Origin: Pseudonocardia sp. 73-21
GTDB lineage: Bacteria; Actinomycetota; Actinomycetes; Mycobacteriales; Pseudonocardiaceae
Length of the DNA stretch: 64,000 nt
Reading direction: 5' to 3'
Assembly: GCF_001899645.1 (NCBI RefSeq)
Contig: NZ_MKVV01000035.1
Coordinates: 1 to 64,000, forward strand
In this document: in pieces, positions 1 through 10,014 of the stretch
Layout of the letters: the number at the start of each line of letters is the position of its first letter
Position numbering within the stretch: the first letter of the stretch is position 1
Made by a program: the position numbers and the translations under genes
The notes under the pieces: model-generated
Databases searched by the model: none
What the model saw: only the letters and a program-made list of their open reading frames with translations
Told to the model about the DNA's origin: nothing

Positions 1-148
1 GGTCCTCGTTGCCCTGGTACTTCTCCTGGATGGCCTTGACCGACTCGGCCTCGATACGGGCCTGGGCCGGGTCGTACACGCCGCAGGGGAGGTCACAGTG
101 AGCGGTGGCCTCGAGCCGCGGGCGGAGAATGCGGGACAGCATGCGCAT
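1..148 (-). CDS. sodN: Nickel superoxide dismutase, 5' part (runs off the window)
   Basis: The reverse strand encodes the first 49 residues of a Ni-containing superoxide dismutase, which disproportionates superoxide in the cytoplasm. A 16-residue propeptide (MRMLSRILRPRLEATA) is followed by HCDLPCGVYDP, the nickel hook whose His1, Cys2 and Cys6 bind the metal once the propeptide is removed. The chosen ATG lies after a GGGAGGAC ribosome site; a second ATG two codons in is possible. The C-terminal part lies outside the window. The maturation protease gene is divergent, as is usual for this family. Confidence 0.95.
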   Translation of the reverse strand, partial: MRMLSRILRPRLEATAHCDLPCGVYDPAQARIEAESVKAIQEKYQGNED

Positions 149-230
149 GGGTCCTCCCTGGTGGTGATCGTTCTGGCCCGTTCGACACTACTCCCGGCCA
201 TATCGGACAGCAGCGTGGCGAGGAGGACGT

Positions 231-533
231 GTGCGGTGGCGCAGAGTGGGTATCCGGGGACCTTCGATGTCGCCCACCCTGTCGGACGGCGACGTGGTGC
301 TGGCGCGGTTCGGCGCGGCCCCCGCACCCGGTGACGTGGTGCTCGTCCGCTGGTCGGAGCGCCCGGGCCAGCTGTCGGTGAAGCGCGCCGCGCACCCCGA
401 CGGCGACGGGTGGTGGGTGCTGGGCGACAACCCGGACGGGAGCACGGACTCCCGCATGCTGGGACCGGCCCACGTGGTGGGAGTGGTGCGGGCGCGCCTC
501 TACCCGAGACCGGGCCGCCTGCGGGCCCGATAG
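231..533 (+). CDS. sodX: Nickel-type superoxide dismutase maturation protease
   Basis: This 100-aa protein belongs to the signal-peptidase-like S24/S26 family that removes the SodN propeptide and exposes the nickel-binding His1. The catalytic serine is in GPSMSPTL (about residue 12) and the lysine in SVKRAA (about residue 51); GDNPDGSTDSR is the conserved C-terminal block of type I signal peptidases. There is no obvious membrane anchor, consistent with a cytoplasmic substrate. The GTG start is 4 nt after AGGAGG. The gene is divergent from sodN across an 82-bp gap. I see no clear Nur-type operator there. Confidence 0.93.
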   Translation: MRWRRVGIRGPSMSPTLSDGDVVLARFGAAPAPGDVVLVRWSERPGQLSVKRAAHPDGDGWWVLGDNPDGSTDSRMLGPAHVVGVVRARLYPRPGRLRAR

Positions 534-747
534 GCGGACCGTGGCCATCCGCTCTGCACGGTGATCCGGCTCAAATCGGCGCGCCTCCGGCCGCCCGGAC
601 CGCTACCGTGGGGCCACCTGACCGCCCCCTCGGCGTCGCCGCTCCATCCTGCGGCCGCGACCGAATGGCCGTCCGGCACCGACTCGGGGCCCGCACCGTG
701 GCCCCCGGTGCACGGCGAGCACACGCCCGAGCACCCGGAGTACCCCC

Positions 748-1908
748 ATGACCGTCGTCCCCGAACTCACCCTGCCCACGTCCGAGGAGATCTTCGCCGC
801 GCACCTGGGCGGCAAGCTCTCCACCGGGCTCGCCGCGCCGCTGGCGAACGCCCGCGACCTCGCCATCGCCTACACACCCGGTGTCGCCGAGGTGAGCCGG
901 GCGATCGCCGCCGACCCCGCCGCGGCCGCCCGCTACACGTGGGCCAACCGTCTGGTGGCCGTCGTCAGCGACGGCACGGCCGTTCTCGGGCTGGGCGACA
1001 TCGGCCCGCGGGCGGCGCTGCCGGTGATGGAGGGCAAGTCGGCGCTGTTCAAGGCGTTCGGAGGGCTCGACTCCATCCCGATCGTGCTCGACACCACCGA
1101 CGTCGACGAGATCGTGGAGACGCTGGTGCGGCTGCGGCCGAGCTTCGGCGCCGTCAACCTGGAGGACGTCTCCGCGCCACGCTGCTTCGAGCTGGAACGA
1201 CGGCTCGTCGAGGCGCTCGACTGTCCCGTCATGCACGACGACCAGCACGGCACCGCCATCGTGCTGCTCGCGGCGCTGCGCGGGGCCTGCGCGGTGCAGA
1301 GCAGGCCCCTCGCCGGCCTGCGCGTCGTCATCTCGGGGGCCGGGGCGGCCGGGGTCGCGTGCGCGCGCATCCTGCTCGCCGCCGGCGTCCGCGACGTCGT
1401 CGTCCTCGACTCCCGGGGCGTGCTCGACGCCGGCCGGGGCGGGGAGAAGGCGCTCCTGGCCGCCGAGTCCAACCCGCGCGGCGTCACCGGCGGCATCGCC
1501 GAGGCGCTGACCGGCGCCGACGCGTTCGTGGGCCTGTCGAGCGCGCAGGTGCCCGAGGAGCTGGTGGCGCGGATGGCTCCGGAGGCCATCGTGTTCGCGC
1601 TGTCGAACCCCGATCCCGAGATTCACCCGGACGTGGCGGCCCGGCACGCCGCGATCGTCGCCACGGGACGCAGCGACTTCCCGAACCAGATCAACAACGT
1701 GCTCGCGTTCCCCGGCGTGTTCCGCGGGGCGCTCGACGCGGGTGCGCGACGGATCACCGAGGCCATGAAGCTGGCCGCGGCCGATGCCATCTTCTCCGTG
1801 GCGGCCGACGACCTGGCCGCCGACCGGATCGTGCCCAGCCCGTTCGACCCGCGTGTCGCGCCCGCCGTGTCGCAGGCGGTCGCGGTGGCGTCTGAACAGT
1901 CGTCCTGA
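748..1908 (+). CDS. NAD(P)-dependent malic enzyme
   Basis: The 386-aa protein is a single-domain bacterial malic enzyme that decarboxylates malate to pyruvate, linking the TCA cycle to gluconeogenic or NADPH supply. Visible family marks are YTPGVAEVS near residue 48, the catalytic block HDDQHGTA near residue 163, a Rossmann segment GAGAAGVACARILL near residue 200, and SNPDPEIHP followed by FPNQINNVLAFPG. The length fits the short form without a phosphotransacetylase domain. The ATG follows a GGAG at 737-740. The 214 bp upstream, back to sodX, hold no other gene. Confidence 0.93.
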   Translation: MTVVPELTLPTSEEIFAAHLGGKLSTGLAAPLANARDLAIAYTPGVAEVSRAIAADPAAAARYTWANRLVAVVSDGTAVLGLGDIGPRAALPVMEGKSALFKAFGGLDSIPIVLDTTDVDEIVETLVRLRPSFGAVNLEDVSAPRCFELERRLVEALDCPVMHDDQHGTAIVLLAALRGACAVQSRPLAGLRVVISGAGAAGVACARILLAAGVRDVVVLDSRGVLDAGRGGEKALLAAESNPRGVTGGIAEALTGADAFVGLSSAQVPEELVARMAPEAIVFALSNPDPEIHPDVAARHAAIVATGRSDFPNQINNVLAFPGVFRGALDAGARRITEAMKLAAADAIFSVAADDLAADRIVPSPFDPRVAPAVSQAVAVASEQSS

Positions 1909-2101
1909 CTCGGAGTCACCTCCAGGTGGGCCTTTTCCTGGGCCTTCGTCGTCGGATGGCCCTGGTCGTCACACAGTGTGCTGACCAGGGCGTTCACTCA
2001 CTCGGGTCGGCGTAGGCCGATCGGGCAGTGTGACCGGATCGTGTTGCGGACCCCGTCGTTGAGCCGTGTGACGCACGACGCCACACGCTCGAGGAGATCC
2101 C

Positions 2102-4897
2102 GTGAATGAGCTCGGACACCGCTCGGGTGACGGCCCGGCCGAGGACCCGGTGACCGAGCCGAACGGGGCGAAGGCCGTGCACCGCGTGCTCCCGGACGCC
2201 GTGCTCCGCGCCGATCTCCGCCGGACCCGCCAGGCGGTGCGCGGCGGCGGCGCCGACCCGGACGCGATGCGGTTCGCCAACCGGCTCGCCCGGGCCGTGG
2301 CCGAGACGCCGGCGTTCGCGGGGCAGCGCGTCGACGTCCAGCGGGGTGCGGATCCCGCCACCGACCCCGGTGCGATCCAGCTGATCGACCCCTACGCCAC
2401 CGTCGACGAGTCGGAGGACTGGTCGCTGGGGACGCCGCGGGTCTCGCCGGCGCTGCGCGACGCCGTCTTCGGTGGCGAGGGCCTGCTGAGCGACGTCCCC
2501 GGTGGGTCGATGCGGCGGGGCGGCCCCGAGACGGTGCGCCTGCCGACGGCCCCGGCAGCGGTCTGCGACCGCGCCGATCGCGTCGTGCGCGCCAACGACG
2601 CGCTGCTGCGCCTGGTGGGCGGTGGCCCCGAGCTGACCGGGACCAGGCTGGCGCAGCTCGTGGTCGGCCCCGACGTCGACGCCCGTCTCGTCCGCGACGA
2701 CGGCAGTCTGGTGCGGGTCCGCGTGGTCCGTTGGGAGCTGCCCGGTGAGGAACTCTCCGCCGTGGTGCTCGTGGAACTGGGCGAGGGGGGAGCCGGGCTG
2801 GGCCGCACGTCGGACCGGGACTGGACCATCGAGCTGGAGCGCATCGCGCGGGTCGGCACCTGGAGCTTCGAGCTGGCCACCGGCACGCTCCATCGCAGCG
2901 ACACCCTCGACGAGCTCTACGCCGCCGTCGGGCTCGACCCCGAGTCGCCCGAGGCGGGCCCGGTCGAGGGCGAGCAGGTGGCCATGCTCTGCGACGACCT
3001 CCGCACCGGCCGGCCCGGCTCCGACCACCACGTGGAGCTGCGCCTGCCCGGTGACGTGCTGCTGTCCTGCCGCGCCGAGGTGGAGTACGCCGAGGACGGT
3101 GCGCCCGTGCGGCTCGTCGGCGTGGTGCGCGACCTCACCGCCCAGCACCGCGACGCCGACGCCCAGCGCAGCGCCGCCGAGCGCGTGCGGCACTCGGGGC
3201 AGCGGTTCGCCGACCTCATGGCGCTCGTGCCCGGCGGGGTCGCGCTGATCGACGCGACCGGCCGCACCGTCGACGCCAACGCGGGCCTGGGCGCCCTGCT
3301 CGACGTGCCGCTGGAGCGGCTGCGCGGGCTGCCGGCGGGGCTGCTGGCCGCCGATCTGCCCGCCGGGGACCGCGCGCTGCCCGAGTGGCTGCGGCCCATC
3401 CCGCCCGGGGCGCCGTACGGCTACCGGGTGGACGTGGCCCCGCTGCGCCGCGGCGACGGCACCACCGTCTGGTGCGAGCTGAACGTGTCGGTCACCTCGG
3501 CCGACGACGGCAGCTGGTTCTGGCTCGTCGTCTGCACCGACGTCACCGAGCGCCGCCGCGCCGCGGAGCTGCTGCGCAGCGCAGGCACCGTCGACGAGCT
3601 GACGCGGCTGCCCAACCGTGCCGCCAGCCTGACGCTCGTGGACCGCCTGCTCGCGGGCCCGGGCCGGGACCGGGTCGCGGTGGTCTGCGGCGACCTCGAC
3701 GACTTCCAGCGCGTCAACTCCTCGCTGGGCCACGAGGCCGGCGACGACCTGCTGGTCTCGCTCGCCGGCCGGCTGCAGCGCGAGCTGCCGGTCGGCTGCA
3801 CCGCGGCCCGGCTGTCGGGCGACGAGTTCGTGGTGATCTGCGCCGACCACGCGGAGGTCGGCGGACCCGACCAGCTCGCCCGCATCGTCGCCGACCTGCT
3901 GCGCACCACGATCACCGTGTGCGGCCGCCCGGTGCAGATGACGGCGTCGGTCGGGCTCGCCACGCCCGTGCCCAGCGGGGAGGTGCGGGCCGCGGACCTG
4001 CTCCGGTTCGCCGAGGTCGCGATGCACGACGCCAAGCGGAAGCAGTCCCGTGGAGGGATCGGGATGGCCACCGACGGGGTCGTCAGCTCGGCGACCCGCG
4101 CGCTGGAGCTGGAGGCCGAGCTGCGCGCGGCCATCTCCGGCGACGGGCTGGTGCTGGAGTACCAGCCCGTCGTCGGCGGCGACGGCACGATCATCAGCGC
4201 CGAGGCGCTCGTGCGCTGGCCGCACCCGGAGCGCGGCGTGATCTCGCCCGGCGACTTCCTGCCCGTCGCCCAGCGCAGCGGGCTGCTGCGCGACCTCGAC
4301 CTGTGGGTGCTGCGCACCGCCGTCACCGAGGCGGCCACCTGGCCCGGGCACCGCGGCCGCCACCCGGCCGTCGCGGTGAACCTGGCCGGGCTGCTCCCCG
4401 GTGACGGCGACTTCCTGGCCGCCGTCACCGAGATCGTCGAGAGCAGCGGCCTGCCGTGGGACCGGTTGGTCCTCGAGCTCGTCGAGACCAGCCTCGTGGC
4501 GCTGCCGCCGCATGCGCTGGCCGCCATGGGCACGCTGGTGGACCGCGGTGTCCGCTTCGCGGTGGACGACTTCGGCACCGGCTACTCGTCGCTGGCCCGG
4601 CTCAAGGAGCTCCCGGCGCAGACGGTGAAGGTCGACCGGGCCTTCGTCACCGGGGTGGCCGACGACCCGGCCGACTTCGCCGTCGCGCGCGCCGTGGTGG
4701 ACATGGCGAAGGCGATGGGCCGCACCACCGTGGCCGAGGGCGTCGAGACCGCCGAGCAGTTCAACGTGTTGCGCGGCATCGGCGTGGACGCCTTCCAGGG
4801 GTGGCTGTTCGCCCGCCCGCTGCCCCCGCACGCCATGCGCGCGGCGCTGCACGGCGACCGCCTGGCCACGCCCGCGAGCCGGATCGCGGGTCTCTAA
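2102..4897 (+). CDS. PAS-GGDEF-EAL cyclic di-GMP signalling protein
   Basis: The 931-aa protein has two PAS-like regions (roughly residues 235-350 and 360-490), a GGDEF domain (about 495-650) and an EAL domain (about 665-915). There are no membrane segments, so sensing is probably cytoplasmic. The GGDEF loop reads SGDEF near residue 572, a variant found in active cyclases. The EAL domain keeps EALVRW (E701), the ELVET block, DDFGTGYSS near 823 and AEGVETAEQ, so phosphodiesterase activity is the safer prediction. The N-terminal 230 residues are Ala/Arg rich and unassigned. The GTG start has a GAGGAG site. It stands alone between the malic enzyme and the ABC importer. Confidence 0.92.
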   Translation: MNELGHRSGDGPAEDPVTEPNGAKAVHRVLPDAVLRADLRRTRQAVRGGGADPDAMRFANRLARAVAETPAFAGQRVDVQRGADPATDPGAIQLIDPYATVDESEDWSLGTPRVSPALRDAVFGGEGLLSDVPGGSMRRGGPETVRLPTAPAAVCDRADRVVRANDALLRLVGGGPELTGTRLAQLVVGPDVDARLVRDDGSLVRVRVVRWELPGEELSAVVLVELGEGGAGLGRTSDRDWTIELERIARVGTWSFELATGTLHRSDTLDELYAAVGLDPESPEAGPVEGEQVAMLCDDLRTGRPGSDHHVELRLPGDVLLSCRAEVEYAEDGAPVRLVGVVRDLTAQHRDADAQRSAAERVRHSGQRFADLMALVPGGVALIDATGRTVDANAGLGALLDVPLERLRGLPAGLLAADLPAGDRALPEWLRPIPPGAPYGYRVDVAPLRRGDGTTVWCELNVSVTSADDGSWFWLVVCTDVTERRRAAELLRSAGTVDELTRLPNRAASLTLVDRLLAGPGRDRVAVVCGDLDDFQRVNSSLGHEAGDDLLVSLAGRLQRELPVGCTAARLSGDEFVVICADHAEVGGPDQLARIVADLLRTTITVCGRPVQMTASVGLATPVPSGEVRAADLLRFAEVAMHDAKRKQSRGGIGMATDGVVSSATRALELEAELRAAISGDGLVLEYQPVVGGDGTIISAEALVRWPHPERGVISPGDFLPVAQRSGLLRDLDLWVLRTAVTEAATWPGHRGRHPAVAVNLAGLLPGDGDFLAAVTEIVESSGLPWDRLVLELVETSLVALPPHALAAMGTLVDRGVRFAVDDFGTGYSSLARLKELPAQTVKVDRAFVTGVADDPADFAVARAVVDMAKAMGRTTVAEGVETAEQFNVLRGIGVDAFQGWLFARPLPPHAMRAALHGDRLATPASRIAGL

Positions 4898-4994
4898 CCG
4901 ATCACGGAGCCCTGCCGTTGTCGGTGGAGCGGGTTAGCCTCGTGCTCCTGCGGTGACCGGTGAGCGGTTGCCGACAAGAACCGGGGGTCTCCGC

Positions 4995-6077
<1,083 letters not shown>

Positions 6078-6138
6078 TCTCGTCCCCCGGCATCACAGCC
6101 CTCGTCCCGGCCGCTCCACCTGTCGAGGAGCACCCGGC

Positions 6139-6795
6139 ATGACCTGGGTCCTGGGCAACCTGCCGCTGATCGGCAGCCTGACCCTGCAGCACCTGGTGTT
6201 CGCCCTGATCCCGGTGGTGATCGGGCTCGTGCTCGCGATCCCGCTCGGCTGGCTGGCCAACCGCACCTCGTTCGGTCGCACGGTCACCATCAACGTGTCC
6301 GGGCTGCTCTACACCATTCCGTCGCTGGCCATCTTCGTCCTGCTGCCCGCGATCCTGGGCACGCAGATCCTCGATCCGGTCAACATCGTCGTCGCGCTGT
6401 CGGTGTACACGCTCGCGCTGCTGGTCCGCACGGTCGCCGATGCGCTCTCGGCGGTGCCGCCGATCGTCGTCAACTCGGCCACGGCCATGGGCTACAAGCC
6501 GGTGCGCCGGTTCCTGGCCGTCGAGCTGCCGCTGTCGGTGCCGGTGGTTCTGGCCGGCGTGCGGGTCGCCACGGTGTCGTCGATCAGCCTCGTCACCGTC
6601 GGCGCCACGGTCGGCTTCGGCGGGCTGGGCAAGATGTTCACCGACGGCTTCCAGCGGGGCATCACCGAGGAGGTCGTCGCGGGGATCGTGGTCGTGCTGG
6701 TGCTGGCGCTGGTCATCGACGGTCTGCTGCTGGCACTGGGTCGGGCGATCACCCCGTGGGACCGCATCACCGCCGCAGCGGGGAGAACGCGATGA
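6139..6795 (+). CDS. Quaternary-amine ABC importer permease 1 (OpuCB/ProW-like)
   Basis: The 218-aa inner-membrane permease has five or six hydrophobic segments and the BPD_transp_1 coupling loop (ATAMGYKPVRRFLAVELP, near residues 115-132, then GATVGFGGLG). It would pair with the permease encoded next to form the channel. The ATG has GAGGAG upstream (6125-6130). The stop codon overlaps the next start in ATGA, so the two permeases are translationally coupled. Confidence 0.93.
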   Translation: MTWVLGNLPLIGSLTLQHLVFALIPVVIGLVLAIPLGWLANRTSFGRTVTINVSGLLYTIPSLAIFVLLPAILGTQILDPVNIVVALSVYTLALLVRTVADALSAVPPIVVNSATAMGYKPVRRFLAVELPLSVPVVLAGVRVATVSSISLVTVGATVGFGGLGKMFTDGFQRGITEEVVAGIVVVLVLALVIDGLLLALGRAITPWDRITAAAGRTR

Positions 6796-7508
6796 ACTAC
6801 CTGAGCTACCTGTTCGACGCCACGCACTGGTCCGGCTCGCAGGGCATCCCGCAACGGCTGGTCGAGCACCTCGGGTACACCGCGCTGACGATGATCATCG
6901 CGCTGGTGATCGGCGTTCCGCTGGGGGCCTGGATCGGCCACACCGGCCGCGGCGGGTTCCTCGCCGTGGGCCTGGCCAACGGCCTGCGGGCCCTGCCCAC
7001 GCTGGGCCTGCTCATCCTGCTCGTCACGCTGATCGGGCTGGGCATCACCGGCCCGCTGATCGCGCTCGTCATCCTGGCGGTGCCCCCGATCCTCGCCGGC
7101 ACCTACGCGGGGGTCCGCAACGTCGACACCGCGATCGTCGACGCGGCGCGCGGCATGGGGATGCGGGGCCGCGAGATCCTGTTCCAGGTGGAGCTGCCCA
7201 ACGCCCTGCCCCTGATCATCGGCGGGGTCCGCAGCTCGGTGCTGCAGGTGATCTCCACCGCCACGATCGCCGCCTACGTGGCGCTGGGCGGGCTCGGCCG
7301 GTTCATCATCGACGGCCTCGCCATCCGCGACTTCCCCCAGATGGTGGCCGGTTCGGTACTGGTCGCCCTGCTCGCCATCGTGGCCGACCTGCTGCTCGCC
7401 GGGCTGCAGCAGCTGCTCGTCTCGCCCGGCCTGCAGGTGGCTCCCGCCGCCGGTCGGCGCCGGTTGCGCGCCGTTCCCGACTCCCGACCCGCCGCCCAGG
7501 CGGCCTGA
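6792..7508 (+). CDS. Quaternary-amine ABC importer permease 2 (OpuCD-like)
   Basis: The 238-aa second permease carries the same coupling-loop pattern (ARGMGMRGREILFQVELPNALP) and a GGLGRFIIDGL block. The C-terminal 25 residues are basic and cytoplasmic. Translation starts within the stop codon of the first permease, which points to stoichiometric synthesis of a permease heterodimer. The lipoprotein gene follows 23 nt later. Confidence 0.93.
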   Translation: MNYLSYLFDATHWSGSQGIPQRLVEHLGYTALTMIIALVIGVPLGAWIGHTGRGGFLAVGLANGLRALPTLGLLILLVTLIGLGITGPLIALVILAVPPILAGTYAGVRNVDTAIVDAARGMGMRGREILFQVELPNALPLIIGGVRSSVLQVISTATIAAYVALGGLGRFIIDGLAIRDFPQMVAGSVLVALLAIVADLLLAGLQQLLVSPGLQVAPAAGRRRLRAVPDSRPAAQAA

Positions 7509-7531
7509 GCCCCACCCCCGGAGGACCCCTG

Positions 7532-8461
7532 ATGAGACGCTCTCTGATCATTCGCACCACCGCGGTCGCAGCGACCGCCGCGCTCGCGCTCACCGCCTGT
7601 GGCGGCGGCGGGGGCAGCCCGCTGTCGAGCGGTTCCGGCGGCTCCGCCGCGCCGTCGTCGACGATCATCGTCGGCTCGGCCAACTTCACCGAGAACTCGA
7701 TCCTCGCCGAGATCTACGCGCAGGCGCTGGCGGCCAAGGGCATCACGGTGGAGAAGAAGCTCTCCATCGGCAGCCGGGAGGCCTACTACCCGGGCCTGCA
7801 GGACGGCTCGATCGACCTCATCCCCGAGTACACCGGCGTGCTGCTGCAGTACATCAACAAGGCGGCCACCGAGACCTCGCCCGACGACGTCTACGCCGCG
7901 CTGCAGAAGGCGCTGCCGCCCACCCTCGTCGTCACCGACAAGTCGGCGGCCGAGGACAAGGACGCCGTCGTGGTCACCAAGGAGACCGCGGCGAAGTACA
8001 ACGCGAAGTCCATCGCCGATCTCGCCCCCCACTGCGGGCAGATCACGTTCGGCGGCCCGCCGGAGTTCCAGACCCGCCCCGACGGCATCCCGGGCATCGC
8101 GAAGACCTACAACTGCACGTTCAAGGACTACAAGTCCCTCGACGCCGGCGGCCCGCTCACCATCGCGGCGCTGAAGAACGGTGATGTGCAGGCGGCCGAC
8201 ATCTTCACCACCGACGCCTCCATCCAGGCCGACGGGTTCGTGGCGCTGGAGGACCCGAAGAGCAACTTCGCGGCCCAGAACGTCGTCCCGCTGATCAACA
8301 AGGCGAAGGCGACGGACGCCGTCAAGCAGGTCCTCAACGCGGTGTCCGCGAAGCTCACCACCGACGAGCTGCTGACCCTGAACTCGACGGCGGCCGGCCC
8401 CACCAAGCCCGCCGTCGACGTCGTGGCGAAGGACTGGCTGACGAAGAACGGCCTGCTCTGA
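7532..8461 (+). CDS. Quaternary-amine-binding lipoprotein (OpuCC/OsmF-like)
   Basis: The 309-aa solute-binding protein is exported and lipid-anchored: a signal peptide ends in the lipobox LTAC at about residues 22-25, followed by a Gly/Ser linker. The mature part matches the OpuAC type, starting IIVGSANFTENSILAEIYAQ, with IPEYTGVLLQY as a ligand-proximal block. As the only binding protein in the operon it sets substrate range; glycine betaine, choline or carnitine are the family's ligands and the sequence alone does not decide. A GC-rich hairpin follows the stop. Confidence 0.93.
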   Translation: MRRSLIIRTTAVAATAALALTACGGGGGSPLSSGSGGSAAPSSTIIVGSANFTENSILAEIYAQALAAKGITVEKKLSIGSREAYYPGLQDGSIDLIPEYTGVLLQYINKAATETSPDDVYAALQKALPPTLVVTDKSAAEDKDAVVVTKETAAKYNAKSIADLAPHCGQITFGGPPEFQTRPDGIPGIAKTYNCTFKDYKSLDAGGPLTIAALKNGDVQAADIFTTDASIQADGFVALEDPKSNFAAQNVVPLINKAKATDAVKQVLNAVSAKLTTDELLTLNSTAAGPTKPAVDVVAKDWLTKNGLL

Positions 8462-8469
8462 TCGAGCGC

Positions 8470-8502
8470 GGGGACCCCGAACCCGAACGGTGCGGGGTCT
8501 CC
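8470..8502 (+). terminator. Hairpin after the importer operon
   Basis: GGGGACCCCG at 8470-8479 pairs with CGGGGTCTCC at 8493-8502 with a single mismatch and a 13-nt loop. No U-tract follows, as is common in actinomycetes. It could end the importer transcript or attenuate readthrough into the short ORF at 8538. Confidence 0.5.
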
Positions 8503-8537
8503 CGCATCGAACCGAAACGGCAAGGAGCTCGTCCACG

Positions 8538-8684
8538 ATGAAACGCATCCCCGGTCCGATCCCCGCGCCCGCCCCGCGGTCCTCGCCCACCGATGTGCTC
8601 GACCTCGACGTCGAGCAGGCGAAGAACGCGCAGTCGGACGCCCAGCCGGCCAGGAAGTGGCTGAAGGCGCAGGTCCTGGCATGA
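8538..8684 (+). CDS. Small 48-aa protein coupled to MOSC gene
   Basis: I do not recognise this protein. It starts with ATG 10 nt after AAGGAG and its TGA overlaps the next ATG (ATGA), so it is probably translated and coupled to the MOSC gene. The N-terminal half is proline rich (IPGPIPAPAP); the C-terminal half is charged and likely helical, ending RKWLKAQVLA. It has no signal peptide, no cysteine and no membrane segment. Possible roles are a small partner of the MOSC protein or a leader that tunes its translation. A longer GTG-started version from 8490 would run through the hairpin and is less likely. Confidence 0.55.
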   Translation: MKRIPGPIPAPAPRSSPTDVLDLDVEQAKNAQSDAQPARKWLKAQVLA

Positions 8685-9478
8685 CCGCGATCGGCAGCGT
8701 CGCCGCGCTCTACCGCTACCCGGTGAAGTCGATGCTGGGGGAGGCCCGGGAGGTCCTGGTGCTCGCCGCGGGTGGGGTGGAGGGCGACCGGGCGCTGGCC
8801 CTGCTCGACGTCGAGACCGGACGGGTGGCCACCGCCAAGCACCCGCGGCTGTGGCGGCGGCTGCTGCAGTTCAGCGCCACCCTCGACGGCGCGGGGGTGC
8901 ACATCACCGGGGCCGACGGCCGCACGGTCCAGGACGTCGACGGCGAGCTGTCGGCGGCGCTCGGCCGTGAGGTGCACCTCGCGGGCGTCCGCCCGCCCGG
9001 GGCCGAGGTGGAGCGCCCGGATCCCGAGGACGTGCTGGCGCACGGCGTCGACGCGGACGTGCCCTTCGCGACCCTGGAGATCGCGCAGGGCTCCACCGGC
9101 ACCACGTTCGTCGACTACGCGCCGGTGCACCTGATCACCACGGCCACGCTCGACCGGATCGGGGCCGAGGCCGTGCGCTACCGGCCCAACCTGGTGATCG
9201 CCACGCCGGATGGGGTGCCCTACGCGGAGAACGACTGGGTCGGCCGGGAGATCGTGGTCGGGGAGGTGCGCCTGCGCGGCATCCTGCCCACCCCGCGCTG
9301 CTCGGTGCCCACGCTGGAGCACGGCCCGCTGCCCCGCGCCGCCCACGCGGTGCGCACGGTGCTGGCGGAGAACCGCGTGGACGTCGAGGGGTTCGGGGTG
9401 CTGCCCTGCGCTGGGGTGTACGCCGAGGTGGTCAGCGGCGGCACCGTGCGCGCCGGGGACGCGGTCACGATCGGCTGA
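8681..9478 (+). CDS. MOSC domain-containing protein
   Basis: The 265-aa protein has the N-terminal beta-barrel (YRYPVKSMLGE, as in MOSC_N) and the MOSC domain with the conserved cysteine in PTPRCSVPT near residue 206. In relatives this cysteine handles the sulfur of molybdenum cofactor, as in mARC-type amidoxime reductases and cofactor sulfurase C-termini; the substrate here is unknown. No ferredoxin domain is attached, so an electron partner would have to be separate. It starts inside the stop codon of the 48-aa ORF. Confidence 0.88.
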   Translation: MTAIGSVAALYRYPVKSMLGEAREVLVLAAGGVEGDRALALLDVETGRVATAKHPRLWRRLLQFSATLDGAGVHITGADGRTVQDVDGELSAALGREVHLAGVRPPGAEVERPDPEDVLAHGVDADVPFATLEIAQGSTGTTFVDYAPVHLITTATLDRIGAEAVRYRPNLVIATPDGVPYAENDWVGREIVVGEVRLRGILPTPRCSVPTLEHGPLPRAAHAVRTVLAENRVDVEGFGVLPCAGVYAEVVSGGTVRAGDAVTIG

Positions 9479-9502
9479 GCGGGGGTGCGGCGACCCCGCG
9501 GT

Positions 9503-10010
9503 CGTGCTGGGCTGGACGTCACCGCTCCGGTGGTCTAGGGCGGCCTGGCCGGCATGCACATCGTCCGCGACGCCGAGGAGGACGCGCTGCCCCTGCGCGG
9601 GGCGGGCGTGAGCTGCCGCTGATGATCTGCGACCGCTCGTTCGCCTAGCCGGCCCTGGACCATCCGACGCGCGGCGCCACCGGCTCTCGGTGCAGCCCGG
9701 CCTGCCGCTGGTGCAGATCGGCTCGGACGGCGGTTTGCCGGCCGCGCCGGTGTCGCACGCGACGATCGAGATCGCGCCGGGCGAGCGGTTCGACGTGGAC
9801 GTGCACCTTGACGGCTTCCCCGTGCTGCGCCGCGGGTCGGGTGGGCGTCGCGGGTTCGACGCGGGCTGGAAGGACCCGCCCGACCTGCGGCCCGCCGAGA
9901 TCGTGGACGTCGCCGTGCGGTTCAGCGACCACGTGGGCCGGTTCGTCCTCCACCGCCACAGCCTCGAGCACGAGGACATGGCGATGACGGCGACGATCCG
10001 GACCGTCTGA
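9503..10010 (+). pseudogene. Multicopper oxidase remnant
   Basis: Pieces of a CotA/bilirubin-oxidase-like multicopper oxidase lie in several frames. Around 9540-9610 is GMHIVRDAEEDALPLRGA. After a frameshift comes ELPLMICDRSFA and a TAG stop at about 9648. From about 9690 the C-terminal cupredoxin follows: QIGSDGGLPAAP, IAPGERFDVDV, then LHRHSLEHEDMAM. In active enzymes the last block is HCH; here the type-1 copper cysteine is arginine (CGC, one transition from TGC). The N-terminal half is gone and an internal stretch is deleted, so this is a dead gene. Confidence 0.85.
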
Positions 10011-10014
10011 CCGG

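Noticed and set aside
149-230. Nur-type operator between sodN and sodX
   Set aside because: I could not find the TTGCAA-type dyad in this gap, so nickel control by Nur is not claimed.
1994-4852. A 952-aa minus-strand frame opposite the GGDEF-EAL gene
   Set aside because: Shadow frame; the opposite strand has clear GGDEF and EAL motifs.
8538-8684. RiPP precursor peptide
   Set aside because: No modification enzyme (lanthipeptide, lasso, radical SAM maturase or YcaO) is adjacent, there is no Cys and no leader-core pattern; the MOSC gene is not a known RiPP enzyme.
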